From Faecalibacter sp. LW9 (GTDB lineage: Bacteria > Bacteroidota > Bacteroidia > Flavobacteriales > Weeksellaceae), in contig NZ_CP141062.1 in assembly GCF_034661295.1 (NCBI RefSeq), forward strand, positions 1 to 64,000: a stretch of DNA of 64,000 nt, written 5' to 3'. Positions within the stretch are counted from its first letter, which is position 1. Each line of letters starts with the position of its first letter. Below are positions 1-8,665 of this stretch, one piece after another. Under the pieces are notes generated by a model. That model had not been told where the DNA came from. It worked only from the letters and a program-made list of their open reading frames with translations, and did no database searches. The translations under genes were made by a program, and so were the position numbers.

Positions 1-1428
1 ATGACAATTACTGCTAATTCTGTTTGGGATAACTGTTTAAAATACATCAAAGATAATATTCCTCATGATGCATTTGATACATGGTTTTTACCTATTCGTC
101 CAGCAAAAATTAACGGCAACATCTTAACGATACAAGTGCCAAGTAAATTTTTCTACGAATGGTTGGAAGAACACTATATCAAGATTTTAAAAAGTGCGCT
201 TCAACGTGAGTTAGGTAGTGATGCGAAATTAGTGTATAGTATTTTGATGGATCAGAAGTCTCAAGGACGTGACCCATACACTGTACGTATTCCAAGTTCA
301 GGAAAAGAAAAACCTCAACCCCAAGAGGTTGAAACACCGATGCAAATCGATCGCAGTAAATTGATGAATCCTTTTGTTATCCCGGGGCTTCAGAAATTAA
401 AAATTGATTCTCAATTAAATCCAAATTATACATTCGATAATTTTATTGAAGGTGAATCTAATCGTTTGGCTCGTGCGGCTGGTCGTGCCATTGCAAAACG
501 TCCAGGAGGAACTTCTTTTAACCCACTTTTCATATATGGTAGTGTTGGTTTAGGAAAAACTCACTTAGTGCATGCCATTGGTCTTGAAGTAAAAGAATTA
601 CATCCTGATAAAACGGTTTTATATGTTTCAACAGAAAAGTTTACTCAACAATTTATTGAAGCCGTTAAAAACAATAATCAGAATGATTTCATCCATTTCT
701 ATCAAATGATCGATGTCTTAATCATGGATGACATTCAATTCTTATCAGGGAAGGCGAAAACACAAGAAGTTTTCTTCCACATCTTCAACCATTTACATCA
801 ACGTGGTAACCAGATTATCTTAACTTCAGATAAATCGCCTGCAGATATTCAAGATATGGAACAGCGATTAATTTCTCGTTTCAAATGGGGATTATCAGCC
901 GATTTACAAAATCCGGATTACACGACACGTTTACATATCTTAAAGCAAAAATTAGAAAAAGACGGTATTATTTTTCCAGATGAAGTAATGGATTACATTG
1001 CTCAAAATATTGATACCAATGTCCGTGAACTTGAAGGTTCATTGAACTCTATTATTGCACAAGCTACTTTAAATAAAAGAGAAATTACATTAGAATTAAC
1101 AGCGCGTACTTTATCTAAATTAGTGCAGACAGCGCGTAAAGAGATTTCGATTGATTATATACAAAAAACAGTATGCGAATACTTTAAAGTTTCTATTGAT
1201 GATATTCAATCAAAAACTCGTAAACGTGATGTCGTGCAAGCGCGTCAATTAGCAATGTATTTTGCAAAACAATATACAAAAGCATCGTTAGCAAGTATCG
1301 GATCTCAAATCGGTAAACGTGACCACGCTACTGTATTACATGCTTGTAAGACTGTGAAAAACTTACAAGAAACGGATAAGACTTTCCGTGGATATATTGA
1401 AGATATTTCACGTAAAATCGCCGATTAA
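1..1428 (+). CDS. dnaA: Chromosomal replication initiator protein DnaA
   Basis: DnaA binds DnaA boxes at oriC, opens the origin and loads the replicative helicase. The 475-residue protein has the usual order: N-terminal helicase-interaction domain (about 1-85), a short linker, an AAA+ ATPase domain with Walker A GSVGLGKTH near residue 180 and Walker B LIMDDIQF near 240, and a C-terminal DNA-binding domain carrying the DnaA signature around DHATVLHACK near 440. The length is normal for the family. The ATG is the first base of the window, which suggests the assembly was rotated to start here, so its promoter is not visible. The phosphatase gene follows 26 bases later on the same strand and may be cotranscribed. 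Confidence 0.98.
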   Translation: MTITANSVWDNCLKYIKDNIPHDAFDTWFLPIRPAKINGNILTIQVPSKFFYEWLEEHYIKILKSALQRELGSDAKLVYSILMDQKSQGRDPYTVRIPSSGKEKPQPQEVETPMQIDRSKLMNPFVIPGLQKLKIDSQLNPNYTFDNFIEGESNRLARAAGRAIAKRPGGTSFNPLFIYGSVGLGKTHLVHAIGLEVKELHPDKTVLYVSTEKFTQQFIEAVKNNNQNDFIHFYQMIDVLIMDDIQFLSGKAKTQEVFFHIFNHLHQRGNQIILTSDKSPADIQDMEQRLISRFKWGLSADLQNPDYTTRLHILKQKLEKDGIIFPDEVMDYIAQNIDTNVRELEGSLNSIIAQATLNKREITLELTARTLSKLVQTARKEISIDYIQKTVCEYFKVSIDDIQSKTRKRDVVQARQLAMYFAKQYTKASLASIGSQIGKRDHATVLHACKTVKNLQETDKTFRGYIEDISRKIAD

Positions 1429-1454
1429 TCGATTGAATTAAAAACTTTTTCATC

Positions 1455-1901
1455 ATGAAAATTTTAATGGTTTGCTTAGGTAACATTTGTCGTTCACCTC
1501 TAGCAGAAGGAATCTTACAATCTAAAGTTGGAGACAAACATTTAGTGGATTCTGCAGGTACAGGTGATTGGCATGTCGGAGAACAACCTGATCGTCGCTC
1601 TATTGCAGTGGCAAAAAAACATGGGGTTGATATTTCTGATCAACGTGCCATGCATTTTAATCCTGTATTTTTTGAAGAATTCGACATCATCTTTGCGATG
1701 GACAAACAAAATTCAATTGATTTACAACAATTAGCGCGCTCTGAAGAGGAACGAGCTAAAATCAAATTGATTTTAAAAGAAGGTTTAGGTGAGGCATTAA
1801 ATGTACCTGATCCCTATTATGATAATGATGAGGCTTTTGAGCATGTGTATCAATTATTGGACCGTGCTACAGATGGAATCATTGCCAAATACAATTTATA
1901 A
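1455..1901 (+). CDS. Low-molecular-weight protein tyrosine phosphatase
   Basis: Cytosolic phosphatase of the LMW-PTP / arsenate reductase-like fold, 148 residues, the usual size. The catalytic P-loop CLGNICRS begins at residue 7, with the nucleophilic Cys and the Arg in place, and the general-acid loop DPYYD lies near residue 119. Family members dephosphorylate phosphotyrosine on proteins; the substrate here cannot be read from sequence. It sits 26 bases after dnaA and 8 bases before the RsmI-like gene, so the three probably form one transcript. A stand-alone arsenate reductase role is less likely, because the P-loop and DPYYD loop are typical of the phosphatases. Confidence 0.93.
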   Translation: MKILMVCLGNICRSPLAEGILQSKVGDKHLVDSAGTGDWHVGEQPDRRSIAVAKKHGVDISDQRAMHFNPVFFEEFDIIFAMDKQNSIDLQQLARSEEERAKIKLILKEGLGEALNVPDPYYDNDEAFEHVYQLLDRATDGIIAKYNL

Positions 1902-1909
1902 TCTACAAG

Positions 1910-2617
1910 ATGTCAACTGCTAAAGTATATCTTATTCCTAGCTTATTAGGAACTAGCCCTCATGATCGTGTATTACCCGCGTATAATTTAGAAATTATTC
2001 GTTCAATCAATACATTTGTCGTGGAGAATGAAAAATCAGCCCGTAAATTCATCAAACAAGTTTGTCCTGAAAAAGTTCAAGCTGATTTAGAACTTTACAT
2101 TTTAGATAAAGATACTGATGCTCATGAATTATTTGAGCTGGTTAAATTATTAGATCAAGGAAAAACAATCGGAATTATTTCTGAAGCTGGTTTACCTGCT
2201 GTTGCAGATCCAGGTGCTCAACTGGTAAAAGTAGCACAGGAAAAACGTATTCCCGTTGTTCCATTAGTTGGTCCCTCTTCTATTCTTTTGGCATTAATGG
2301 CTTCAGGAATGAATGGACAAAATTTTGCTTTCCATGGTTATTTACCTATCGATAAAAATGAGCGAAAAAAACGATTGGGCTAATTAGAAGCCGAAAGTGC
2401 TAAAACAGGGATTGCTCAAATCTTTATGGAAACCCCTTACCGAAACAATCAGATGATTGAAGATTTAACCCATATTTTACGTGGAGATACTAAAATCTGT
2501 GTTGCTTGTGATATTACATTAGAAACAGAAGATATTCGTACCCGCTCCATTAAGGATTGGAAAAAAGAATCTTACGATTTTCATAAACGACCTGCGATTT
2601 ATGTAATGCAGGCTTAA
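1910..2617 (+). pseudogene. RsmI-like SAM methyltransferase, interrupted by an in-frame stop
   Basis: A tetrapyrrole-methylase-fold protein related to RsmI (16S rRNA 2'-O-ribose methyltransferase), of the shorter type (about 235 residues) that often follows dnaA and the phosphatase in Flavobacteriia. The reading frame opens at 1910, stops at TAA 2381-2383 (codon 158) and continues in the same frame without another stop to 2617. Residues before the stop (NERKKRLG) and after it (LEAESAKTG, then METPYRNNQ) join smoothly, so a single C-to-T change of a Gln codon (CAA to TAA) explains the break. The cofactor-site motifs GLPAVADPG and VGPSS are in the first part. Truncation would remove roughly the last third of the fold, so I call it a probable loss-of-function allele; a sequencing error is the alternative. 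Confidence 0.85.
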
Positions 2618-3258
2618 TGAATGGAATCTTTACTGTCAACGAGTACTTCTGGTTGACGATCCTTAGAAAAATCTAGCATCGCTTTTATATTTGCAAAGAC
2701 CTCTCTGAATTTATGTTCATTGAGGTTTTTATATTTTGAGCGATCAGCATTAAATCCAATACAATCTACCCCCATTAAAAGACCAAGAAAAGTAGCACGC
2801 GTCAAATGAAAATTTTGAGTAATGTAAATCACTTCATCAAATTGGAAAATATTCTTTACACGATATACTGTACTATACGTGTCTAAACCTCCTGTATCCA
2901 AATAAGTATGTTCAATCGGGACACCATTTGATAAGATGTATTTTTCCATGACATCGATTTCATTAAAATCCTCATTCAATCGTTCGCCTGATAAAATAAT
3001 GACGTTAATTTTACCTTTAAAATACAAATCTAAAGCCGTATCCAATCGATCTTTTAAATAAATTCCAGGAGATCCATCCTTATTTAATTTTGCACCATAT
3101 ACCACACCTACTCGATATTTAGATGGGATTTTATAGGCATCATGATAAATATGTCGTGCCGTTAACATTTGCACACCATATGCAAATAAAGCAACACTAG
3201 CTATTCCAGCAATAAATAAAAGGGTGATACGAGAAATAAAAATTTTACCAATACGCAT
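2614..3258 (-). CDS. SanA/YdcF-family (DUF218) membrane protein
   Basis: A 214-residue protein with one N-terminal membrane anchor (about residues 8-28), followed by a DUF218 domain facing the periplasm. Conserved family features visible are VVYGAKL near 50, an ILSG loop, GGLDTYSTV near 118 and the QNFHLTRA stretch near 147. E. coli SanA and ElyC, of the same superfamily, are linked to envelope integrity and vancomycin sensitivity; the chemical activity is unknown, so I give no enzymatic role. It converges on the broken methylase gene, with stop codons overlapping by four bases, and is not part of that operon. Confidence 0.88.
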   Translation of the reverse strand: MRIGKIFISRITLLFIAGIASVALFAYGVQMLTARHIYHDAYKIPSKYRVGVVYGAKLNKDGSPGIYLKDRLDTALDLYFKGKINVIILSGERLNEDFNEIDVMEKYILSNGVPIEHTYLDTGGLDTYSTVYRVKNIFQFDEVIYITQNFHLTRATFLGLLMGVDCIGFNADRSKYKNLNEHKFREVFANIKAMLDFSKDRQPEVLVDSKDSIH

Positions 3259-3364
3259 TGAAGTTTCTTTATACTAAACTCTACCACAAAGATGTAGTTT
3301 ACACAAGAGATTACAAATTATAATATGCTAATTTTATACTAAATTTAACGCATAATACAATTCT

Positions 3365-4156
3365 ATGGAAAAACTTGAATTGAGAACCGTAATGGTTGAA
3401 CGTTACCTCCAGCCTTTACGAGAAGGTGGTTCTCTTCCAGCTTTAGCAGATGCAGATGATGGATTTAAATATGTTTTAAAATTTAAAGGAGCTGGACATG
3501 GTCCACGCATGTTAATTTCTGAATTATTAGGTGGTGAAATAGCACGTCGATTAGGATTTAAAATTTCAGAATTGGTGTTTGCGTTATTGGATGTCGATTT
3601 TGGAAGAACGGAAGGCGATGAGGAAATTCAAGATTTATTAAAATTTAGTGAAGGAACCAATCTAGCATTACACTTTTTATCGGGCGCAATTAATTATGAT
3701 CCTGCTGTAATGCCAGTTGATGATAAATTAGCTTCACAAATCGTTTGGCTTGATGCATTTATAACGAATGTAGACCGCACATACCGCAATACGAATATGC
3801 TTATGTGGCACAAAGAATTGTGGTTAATAGACCATGGCGCAGCATACTACTTTCATCATTCTTGGGATAATTGGGAAGCTTCTGCAAAAACAAAATTTCC
3901 ACAAATCAAAGATCATGTTTTATTAAAAAATGCAACAAAATTAGAAGAAGTAGATACTGAATTTAGAGCCATTTTAACCAACGAATTTATTGATGAATTA
4001 GTAAATTTAATCCCTGATGAATGGTACGAAGCTGAAGCTTATCATATGTCTATTGCTGAAATGAGAGAAGCATATAAAGGATTCATTAAACTGAGAAGAG
4101 ATCATTCTATTAACTTTATAAATGAAGCAAACGATGCCAGAAAAAATCTTATATGA
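3365..4156 (+). CDS. HipA-like kinase-fold protein
   Basis: A 263-residue protein of the stand-alone 'HipA family kinase' group. Residues 1-60 resemble the nucleotide-binding half, with the Lys of KYVLKFKGAG and the glycine-rich GAGHGPR. The centre has WLDAFITNVDRTYRNTN, matching the catalytic loop (D...N), and LWLIDHGAAYYF, matching the metal-binding Asp of the DFG-like motif. It is shorter than E. coli HipA (about 440 residues), has no HipB antitoxin beside it, and instead overlaps a DUF3037 gene, so I do not call it a toxin-antitoxin pair. The substrate is unknown. The 106-base gap upstream is shared with the divergent SanA-like gene and must hold both promoters. Confidence 0.8.
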   Translation: MEKLELRTVMVERYLQPLREGGSLPALADADDGFKYVLKFKGAGHGPRMLISELLGGEIARRLGFKISELVFALLDVDFGRTEGDEEIQDLLKFSEGTNLALHFLSGAINYDPAVMPVDDKLASQIVWLDAFITNVDRTYRNTNMLMWHKELWLIDHGAAYYFHHSWDNWEASAKTKFPQIKDHVLLKNATKLEEVDTEFRAILTNEFIDELVNLIPDEWYEAEAYHMSIAEMREAYKGFIKLRRDHSINFINEANDARKNLI

Positions 4157-4517
4157 ATATTCAATCATACGATTTGTTCCTAAAGTTGAGCGTGAAGAAT
4201 TTATAAATGTTGGAGTGATTGTTTTCTCGAAAAAAGAGAAATTCCTAAAAGTAAAATATTTCCTAAATGATCGTCGAATGAATGCATTTGCTCACGATTT
4301 TGACTTATGTTTTATTGATTCCAATTTAAAAGCGCTCAGTCAAATTGCAGAAGGAAGTAATCCATTTTCTGATGTCTCAAAATTTGAAATTCATGAGCGT
4401 TTTCGTTGGTTAACTGCAGTTCGCAGCTCATGCATCCAAACTTCACGTCCACATCCGGGTAAAACTTACAATTTGGAACGAATTTTGGAGCAGTTATATA
4501 AAGAATATGTAATTTAA
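4134..4517 (+). CDS. DUF3037 family protein
   Basis: A protein of about 127 residues from the start at 4134 (MPEKILYEY); an in-frame ATG at 4122 would add four residues. Both starts lie inside the end of the HipA-like gene (stop at 4156), so the two are very likely translationally coupled. DUF3037 features are the opening YSIIRFVPKVEREEFINVGVIVF and the C-terminal PHPGKTYNLERILEQLY. No function is known for the family. The repeated pairing of DUF3037 with HipA-like kinases in bacteria suggests a partner or substrate relation, which is inference. Confidence 0.85.
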   Translation: MPEKILYEYSIIRFVPKVEREEFINVGVIVFSKKEKFLKVKYFLNDRRMNAFAHDFDLCFIDSNLKALSQIAEGSNPFSDVSKFEIHERFRWLTAVRSSCIQTSRPHPGKTYNLERILEQLYKEYVI

Positions 4518-4589
4518 ATGTTTAAATTACAATATTTTACAATTTATTTCTTAATTTCATGCGAACAAATAACCAATTTATTTATCGCC

Positions 4590-4916
4590 ATGAGTACATT
4601 AAGAAACAGAGTTCAATTAGTTGGACGTGTTGGACAAGATCCAGAAATTAAAGTTTTAGAGAGCAACAAGAAATTAGCTCGATTGAGTTTAGCGACAAAC
4701 GAAAGCTATTCCAATGCTAAAGGTGAAAAAGTAGAACAAACTACTTGGCACAATTTAGTCGTATGGGGTAATTTATCTAACATCGTTGAGCAGCACGTTA
4801 CGAAAGGGAAGCAAATCGCTGTCGAGGGAAAATTGTCTTATAACGATTTTACAACGAAAGATGGTATTGTGAAACATGTAGCTGAGATAGTCGTCGATGA
4901 AATTGTATTGTTGTAA
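4590..4916 (+). CDS. ssb: Single-stranded DNA-binding protein
   Basis: OB-fold single-stranded DNA-binding protein. The family N-terminus is STLRNRVQLVGRVGQDPE, so I place the start at 4590, giving 108 residues, not at the upstream ATG 4518, which would add 24 unrelated hydrophobic residues. Visible motifs are TWHNLVVWG and the strand ending DEIVLL. It lacks the Gly-rich linker and acidic C-terminal tip (DDDIPF-like) of E. coli SSB, which recruits partner proteins. It may therefore be a secondary SSB of the compact type common in Bacteroidota, with the main replication SSB elsewhere; this is inference. Confidence 0.9.
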   Translation: MSTLRNRVQLVGRVGQDPEIKVLESNKKLARLSLATNESYSNAKGEKVEQTTWHNLVVWGNLSNIVEQHVTKGKQIAVEGKLSYNDFTTKDGIVKHVAEIVVDEIVLL

Positions 4917-4930
4917 TCCTCTAAAAAAAG

Positions 4931-4958
4931 GAAATGGGAACCCAAAGGTTCCCATTTC
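4931..4958. terminator. Bidirectional intrinsic terminator between ssb and sufS
   Basis: A perfect 12-bp stem, GAAATGGGAACC paired with GGTTCCCATTTC around the loop CAAA. An A-rich run lies before it and a T-rich run after it, so it can stop transcripts from ssb (plus) and from the suf operon (minus), whose genes converge here. Confidence 0.9.
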
Positions 4959-4977
4959 TTATTTTGTAAATTTATTG

Positions 4978-6201
4978 TTATCCTAACATACGTATAGCGG
5001 TTTTTAAACCATCAATAAATATATCCACTTCTTCTTTCGTATTGTAGATTCCAAATGACGCGCGAACTGTTCCAGGAATACCAAAATGATGCATAATTGG
5101 TTGCGCACAGTGATGACCTGTACGAACTGCAATTCCTTTTTTGTCTAAAATCATTCCAACATCAGAAGAATGTACGCCATCTAATTTTAAGTTGAAAGAA
5201 ACAGCTCCTGAATGTTTCGCTTCTTTAGCATAAATCTCCACTTCTTCAAATTCAGATAAACGTTGGATGGTATATTCCACTAATTCATCTTCGTAAGCAT
5301 GTATCGCATCAATTCCAATCTCGTTAATAAAATCAACAGCAGCGCCTAAACCAATAATTCCAGCTACATCTGGTGTTCCAGCTTCAAATTTAAAAGGTAA
5401 ACAAGCGTAGGTAGAGACTTCCATCGTTACATCTTTAATCATCTCTCCTCCTCCGTGGAATGGTGGTAATTGATTTAAGATTTCTTCTTTACCGTATAAA
5501 ATTCCGATTCCAGTTGGTCCGTACATTTTATGTCCAGAAAAGGCTAAGAAATCAGCATCTAATGCTTGTACATCAATTTTAGTATGTGGAACCGATTGTG
5601 CACCATCAATTAAAACCCATGCCCCTTTAGCGTGTGCTTTTTCGATAATTGTTTCAATTGGATTGACAACTCCTAACGCATTCGAAACTTGGTTCACACA
5701 AACCAACTTCGTTTTATCCGTTAATAAATCATCTAATTTAGCAATGTCTAAAATTCCTTCAGCTGTTAAAGGAATGTATTTTAATTTTGCTCCTGTACGT
5801 TGCGTTACTAATTGCCAAGGCACAATATTCGAGTGATGTTCGATTTCAGTAATGATAATCTCATCATCAACCGTTAACAATTGACCAATTGTATTAGCAA
5901 CTAAATTGATTGATTCTGTCGTTCCACGTGTGAAAATTACCTCGTGATCGTGTTTCGCATTGATAAATGCTTGAATCTTACGACGAGATTCTTCCATTAA
6001 ATCCGTTGCTTCTTGACTTAGCGTATGAATACCACGGTGAACATTGGCATTGTATTTTTCGTAATATTGATCTAAAATATCCAATACTACTTTTGGTTTT
6101 TGAGAAGTCGCTCCATTATCGAAATATACTAATGGTTTCCCATTCACTTCACGATTTAAAATTGGAAATTGACTTCTTATATGTTGAATATCTAATGACA
6201 T
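4978..6201 (-). CDS. sufS: Cysteine desulfurase SufS
   Basis: PLP-dependent cysteine desulfurase that removes sulfur from L-cysteine and holds it as a persulfide for Fe-S cluster assembly. At 407 residues it has standard length. The PLP lysine is in FSGHKMYGPTG near residue 226; the catalytic Cys lies in RTGHHCAQP near 362, in the short loop typical of group II (SufS/CsdA) enzymes. It is the last gene of the minus-strand suf cluster, 135 bases after sufD, and ends at a strong terminator. No SufE or SufU partner is present in this window, so the sulfur acceptor must be encoded elsewhere. Confidence 0.97.
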   Translation of the reverse strand: MSLDIQHIRSQFPILNREVNGKPLVYFDNGATSQKPKVVLDILDQYYEKYNANVHRGIHTLSQEATDLMEESRRKIQAFINAKHDHEVIFTRGTTESINLVANTIGQLLTVDDEIIITEIEHHSNIVPWQLVTQRTGAKLKYIPLTAEGILDIAKLDDLLTDKTKLVCVNQVSNALGVVNPIETIIEKAHAKGAWVLIDGAQSVPHTKIDVQALDADFLAFSGHKMYGPTGIGILYGKEEILNQLPPFHGGGEMIKDVTMEVSTYACLPFKFEAGTPDVAGIIGLGAAVDFINEIGIDAIHAYEDELVEYTIQRLSEFEEVEIYAKEAKHSGAVSFNLKLDGVHSSDVGMILDKKGIAVRTGHHCAQPIMHHFGIPGTVRASFGIYNTKEEVDIFIDGLKTAIRMLG

Positions 6202-6336
6202 TTCTGTTACTTTTTTGATGGTTCAAAGTTACTCGATTTAGTCTAAATAAAAAAGTAAGTACCCAAGAACTGAATACTTACTTTTAAATATTATAATGTT
6301 TAGAAAAAACTTATTCTAAAAACTTTTGAATTAGAA

Positions 6337-7656
6337 TTAATTTAATTCAAAGTCAATATCCACACCTAATTTAGCGGCGATCATATGATTCACAACGTCT
6401 TGTACTTGCTCAATTTCTACACGTTGTAAAGCATCCGATGCAAAAGCGTATAATAATAATGCTTTCGCTTCTTTCTTAGGAATACCACGTTGTTGCATAT
6501 AGAATAACGAATCTTCTGCTAATTGACCAACAGTACATCCGTGAGAACATTTTACATCATCTGCAAAAATCTCTAACTGAGGTTTAGTGTTGATCGAAGC
6601 TGTATCAGATAATAATACGTTGTTATTTTGTTGGAACGCGTTTAATTTCTGTGCTTCTTTATGAACGTAAATTTTTCCGTTGAAAACACCTTCAGATTTA
6701 CCGTCATAAATTCCTTTGTATAACTCGTGAGATTCACAGTTCGGGAAATTATGCTCAACAAATGTGTGGTGATCCACGTGTTGTTTGTTTTCAATCATTG
6801 TAATACCATCCATTACCGAATTACAGTTTTCTCCGTTTTGGAAGAAGTTTAAATTGTTACGAACCACTTTTCCTCCAAATGCAAATGTAAAGACGTGTGC
6901 ACGAGAATCACGTTCTTGGTTGATGTAGGTATTATCAATTAAAGAAACATTATCAGTATCGTTTTGGAATTTGTATAAGTATAAATCAGCGTTTTTACCC
7001 ACGTTAATTTCCGTTAATGCATTCGTTAAGTTTGCAGTTTCGTTTAAAGTCACGTGTTTTTCGATGATTTGAACTTTCGCTTGATCTCCAATTACAATTA
7101 AATTTCTTGGTTGTAATAAAGCTTCTTGCGTATTTCCAGTTGCGATGTATAATACTTCAATTGGTTTTTCTACGATTTTGTTTTTAGCAACTTGCACGAA
7201 GAAACCTTCAGTTGCATACGCGTTATTTAAAGCTACAAAAGCTTCGTTTTTTAACGCAATTTTACCGTAGAATTGCTCTACAACTTCTTGGTAAGAAGCA
7301 TCTACTAAAACCTCACTTAAAGGCTTAATTGTCACTTCTTCTGAAGCGATAGAAGATAATGCTGCATCAAATTTACCGTTTACAAAAACAACTTTGTTCG
7401 AATCTAAGTTGTTTACAAATAAACCATTGATTGTTTCAGCATCAACAGTTGCTGCTTCAGCATTTAAAGTATAATCTACTTTAACTAAAGGTGCAACATT
7501 TGTATATTTCCATTCTTCGTCTTTACGTTTTGGGAAACCTTCATTATTGAAGATTTCAATCGCTTCCTTACGTAATCCATCAACAGTTGGATTCGTTTGG
7601 TTCGCTTCTAAAAACGCATTATGACGAGAAACTAAATTTTCTTTTAAATCAATCAT
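6337..7656 (-). CDS. sufD: Fe-S cluster assembly protein SufD
   Basis: Scaffold subunit that pairs with SufB and SufC in the SufBC2D complex, on which Fe-S clusters are built in the cytosol. It has 439 residues, with an N-terminal helical part and a long right-handed beta-helix. The C-terminal SufBD region has DVKCSHGCTVGQL near residue 370 and QRGIPKKEA near 397; the conserved His of the SHG motif, involved in cluster assembly, is present. It lies between sufC and sufS and is separated from sufC by 142 bases of seven-base repeats, unusual inside an operon. Confidence 0.95.
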   Translation of the reverse strand: MIDLKENLVSRHNAFLEANQTNPTVDGLRKEAIEIFNNEGFPKRKDEEWKYTNVAPLVKVDYTLNAEAATVDAETINGLFVNNLDSNKVVFVNGKFDAALSSIASEEVTIKPLSEVLVDASYQEVVEQFYGKIALKNEAFVALNNAYATEGFFVQVAKNKIVEKPIEVLYIATGNTQEALLQPRNLIVIGDQAKVQIIEKHVTLNETANLTNALTEINVGKNADLYLYKFQNDTDNVSLIDNTYINQERDSRAHVFTFAFGGKVVRNNLNFFQNGENCNSVMDGITMIENKQHVDHHTFVEHNFPNCESHELYKGIYDGKSEGVFNGKIYVHKEAQKLNAFQQNNNVLLSDTASINTKPQLEIFADDVKCSHGCTVGQLAEDSLFYMQQRGIPKKEAKALLLYAFASDALQRVEIEQVQDVVNHMIAAKLGVDIDFELN

Positions 7657-7662
7657 CTTTTA

Positions 7663-7795
7663 TTAGATTTTAGATTCTAGATTTTAGATGTGAGATTTTT
7701 GATTTGAGACGTAAGATTTAAGACTTAAGATTTATATAATCTTTTGCCATTTTTCTAATATCTCAATACTAATATCTCAATACTAAATACTAAAA
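7663..7795. repeat. Seven-base degenerate repeats between sufC and sufD
   Basis: From about 7664 the plus strand splits into consecutive 7-mers that mostly end in AGAT or AGAC (ATTAGAT, TTTAGAT, TCTAGAT, TTTAGAT, GTGAGAT and so on). From about 7757 the same heptamer occurs as its complement (TCTCAAT, ACTAATA, repeated). The two blocks face each other, so the transcript could fold into a long imperfect hairpin between sufC and sufD. No gene is present. Confidence 0.8.
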
Positions 7796-7798
7796 TAA

Positions 7799-8554
7799 TT
7801 AGATTCCTGCCTCTTCTTTAACCCAGTCGTAACCTTTTTCTTCTAATTCTAAAGCTAATTCTTTACCTCCAGATTTGATGATTTTTCCGTCCGCTAAAAC
7901 GTGAACGAAATCAGGAACGATGTAGTCTAATAAACGTTGGTAGTGCGTAATAACTAAAACTCCATTGTTTTCGTTTTTGAACGCGTTAACCCCTTCAGCA
8001 ACGATACGTAAAGCATCGATATCTAATCCAGAATCAGTTTCATCTAAGATCGCTAATTTTGGGTTTAACATTAACATTTGGAAAATTTCGTTACGTTTTT
8101 TCTCACCTCCAGAGAAACCTTCGTTTAAAGAACGAGATAAGAAATCTTTTTTGATTCCTAATAAATCTGCTTTTTGACGAATTTCTTTTAACATTTCTGA
8201 AGCTCCCATTTCTTCTAAACCTTGTGCTTTACGCATTTCGTTGATAGAAGTTTTGATAAAGTTTGTTACAGAAACACCAGGAATTTCGATTGGATATTGG
8301 AAAGACATAAAAATACCTTTTTGTGCTCTTTCTTCTGGAGCTAACTCTAAGATAGATTCGTTGTCTAATTCAATTTCACCAGCAGTAACTTCGTAATCTT
8401 CTCTACCTGTGATTACATTAGATAAAGTTGATTTACCAGCACCATTAGGTCCCATGATGGCGTGAACCTCACCTGGATTAATTTGTAAGTTTAATCCTTT
8501 TAAAATTTCGCGCTCTTCGATACGAGCGTGTAAGTCTTGTATATTTAATAACAT
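7799..8554 (-). CDS. sufC: Fe-S cluster assembly ATPase SufC
   Basis: ABC-type ATPase of the SufBC2D complex; ATP-driven dimerisation remodels the SufB-SufD core during cluster assembly. Its 251 residues contain Walker [10 protein letters not shown] (about 35-43), the signature FSGGEKKR (about 147), Walker [13 protein letters not shown] (about 168) and the switch His in VITHYQR. It is soluble and has no membrane partner. It sits between sufB and sufD, with heptad repeats on both sides, yet order and strand agree with a single operon. Confidence 0.97.
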   Translation of the reverse strand: MLLNIQDLHARIEEREILKGLNLQINPGEVHAIMGPNGAGKSTLSNVITGREDYEVTAGEIELDNESILELAPEERAQKGIFMSFQYPIEIPGVSVTNFIKTSINEMRKAQGLEEMGASEMLKEIRQKADLLGIKKDFLSRSLNEGFSGGEKKRNEIFQMLMLNPKLAILDETDSGLDIDALRIVAEGVNAFKNENNGVLVITHYQRLLDYIVPDFVHVLADGKIIKSGGKELALELEEKGYDWVKEEAGI

Positions 8555-8559
8555 TTTTA

Positions 8560-8662
8560 TTCAGATTTGAGATTTGAGATGTCAGATTTTAGATTTGACT
8601 ATCTTTCAATCTATATATTATTGTTAATTTCTAACTACTAAATTCTAACTTCTAGTTTCTAA
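8560..8662. repeat. Seven-base degenerate repeats between sufB and sufC
   Basis: The plus strand reads as 7-mers ATTCAGA, TTTGAGA, TTTGAGA, TGTCAGA, TTTTAGA, then, after about 30 unrelated bases, as complementary-type 7-mers (TTTCTAA, CTACTAA, ATTCTAA, CTTCTAG, TTTCTAA). This is the same inverted arrangement as between sufC and sufD, with a similar motif. No coding potential is visible. Confidence 0.78.
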
Positions 8663-8665
8663 AAA

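Noticed and set aside
3365-4517. HipAB toxin-antitoxin module
   Set aside because: No HipB-type DNA-binding gene is adjacent and the kinase is much shorter than HipA.
4518-4589. Upstream ATG for ssb
   Set aside because: Adds 24 hydrophobic residues not found in SSB proteins; the conserved start is at 4590.
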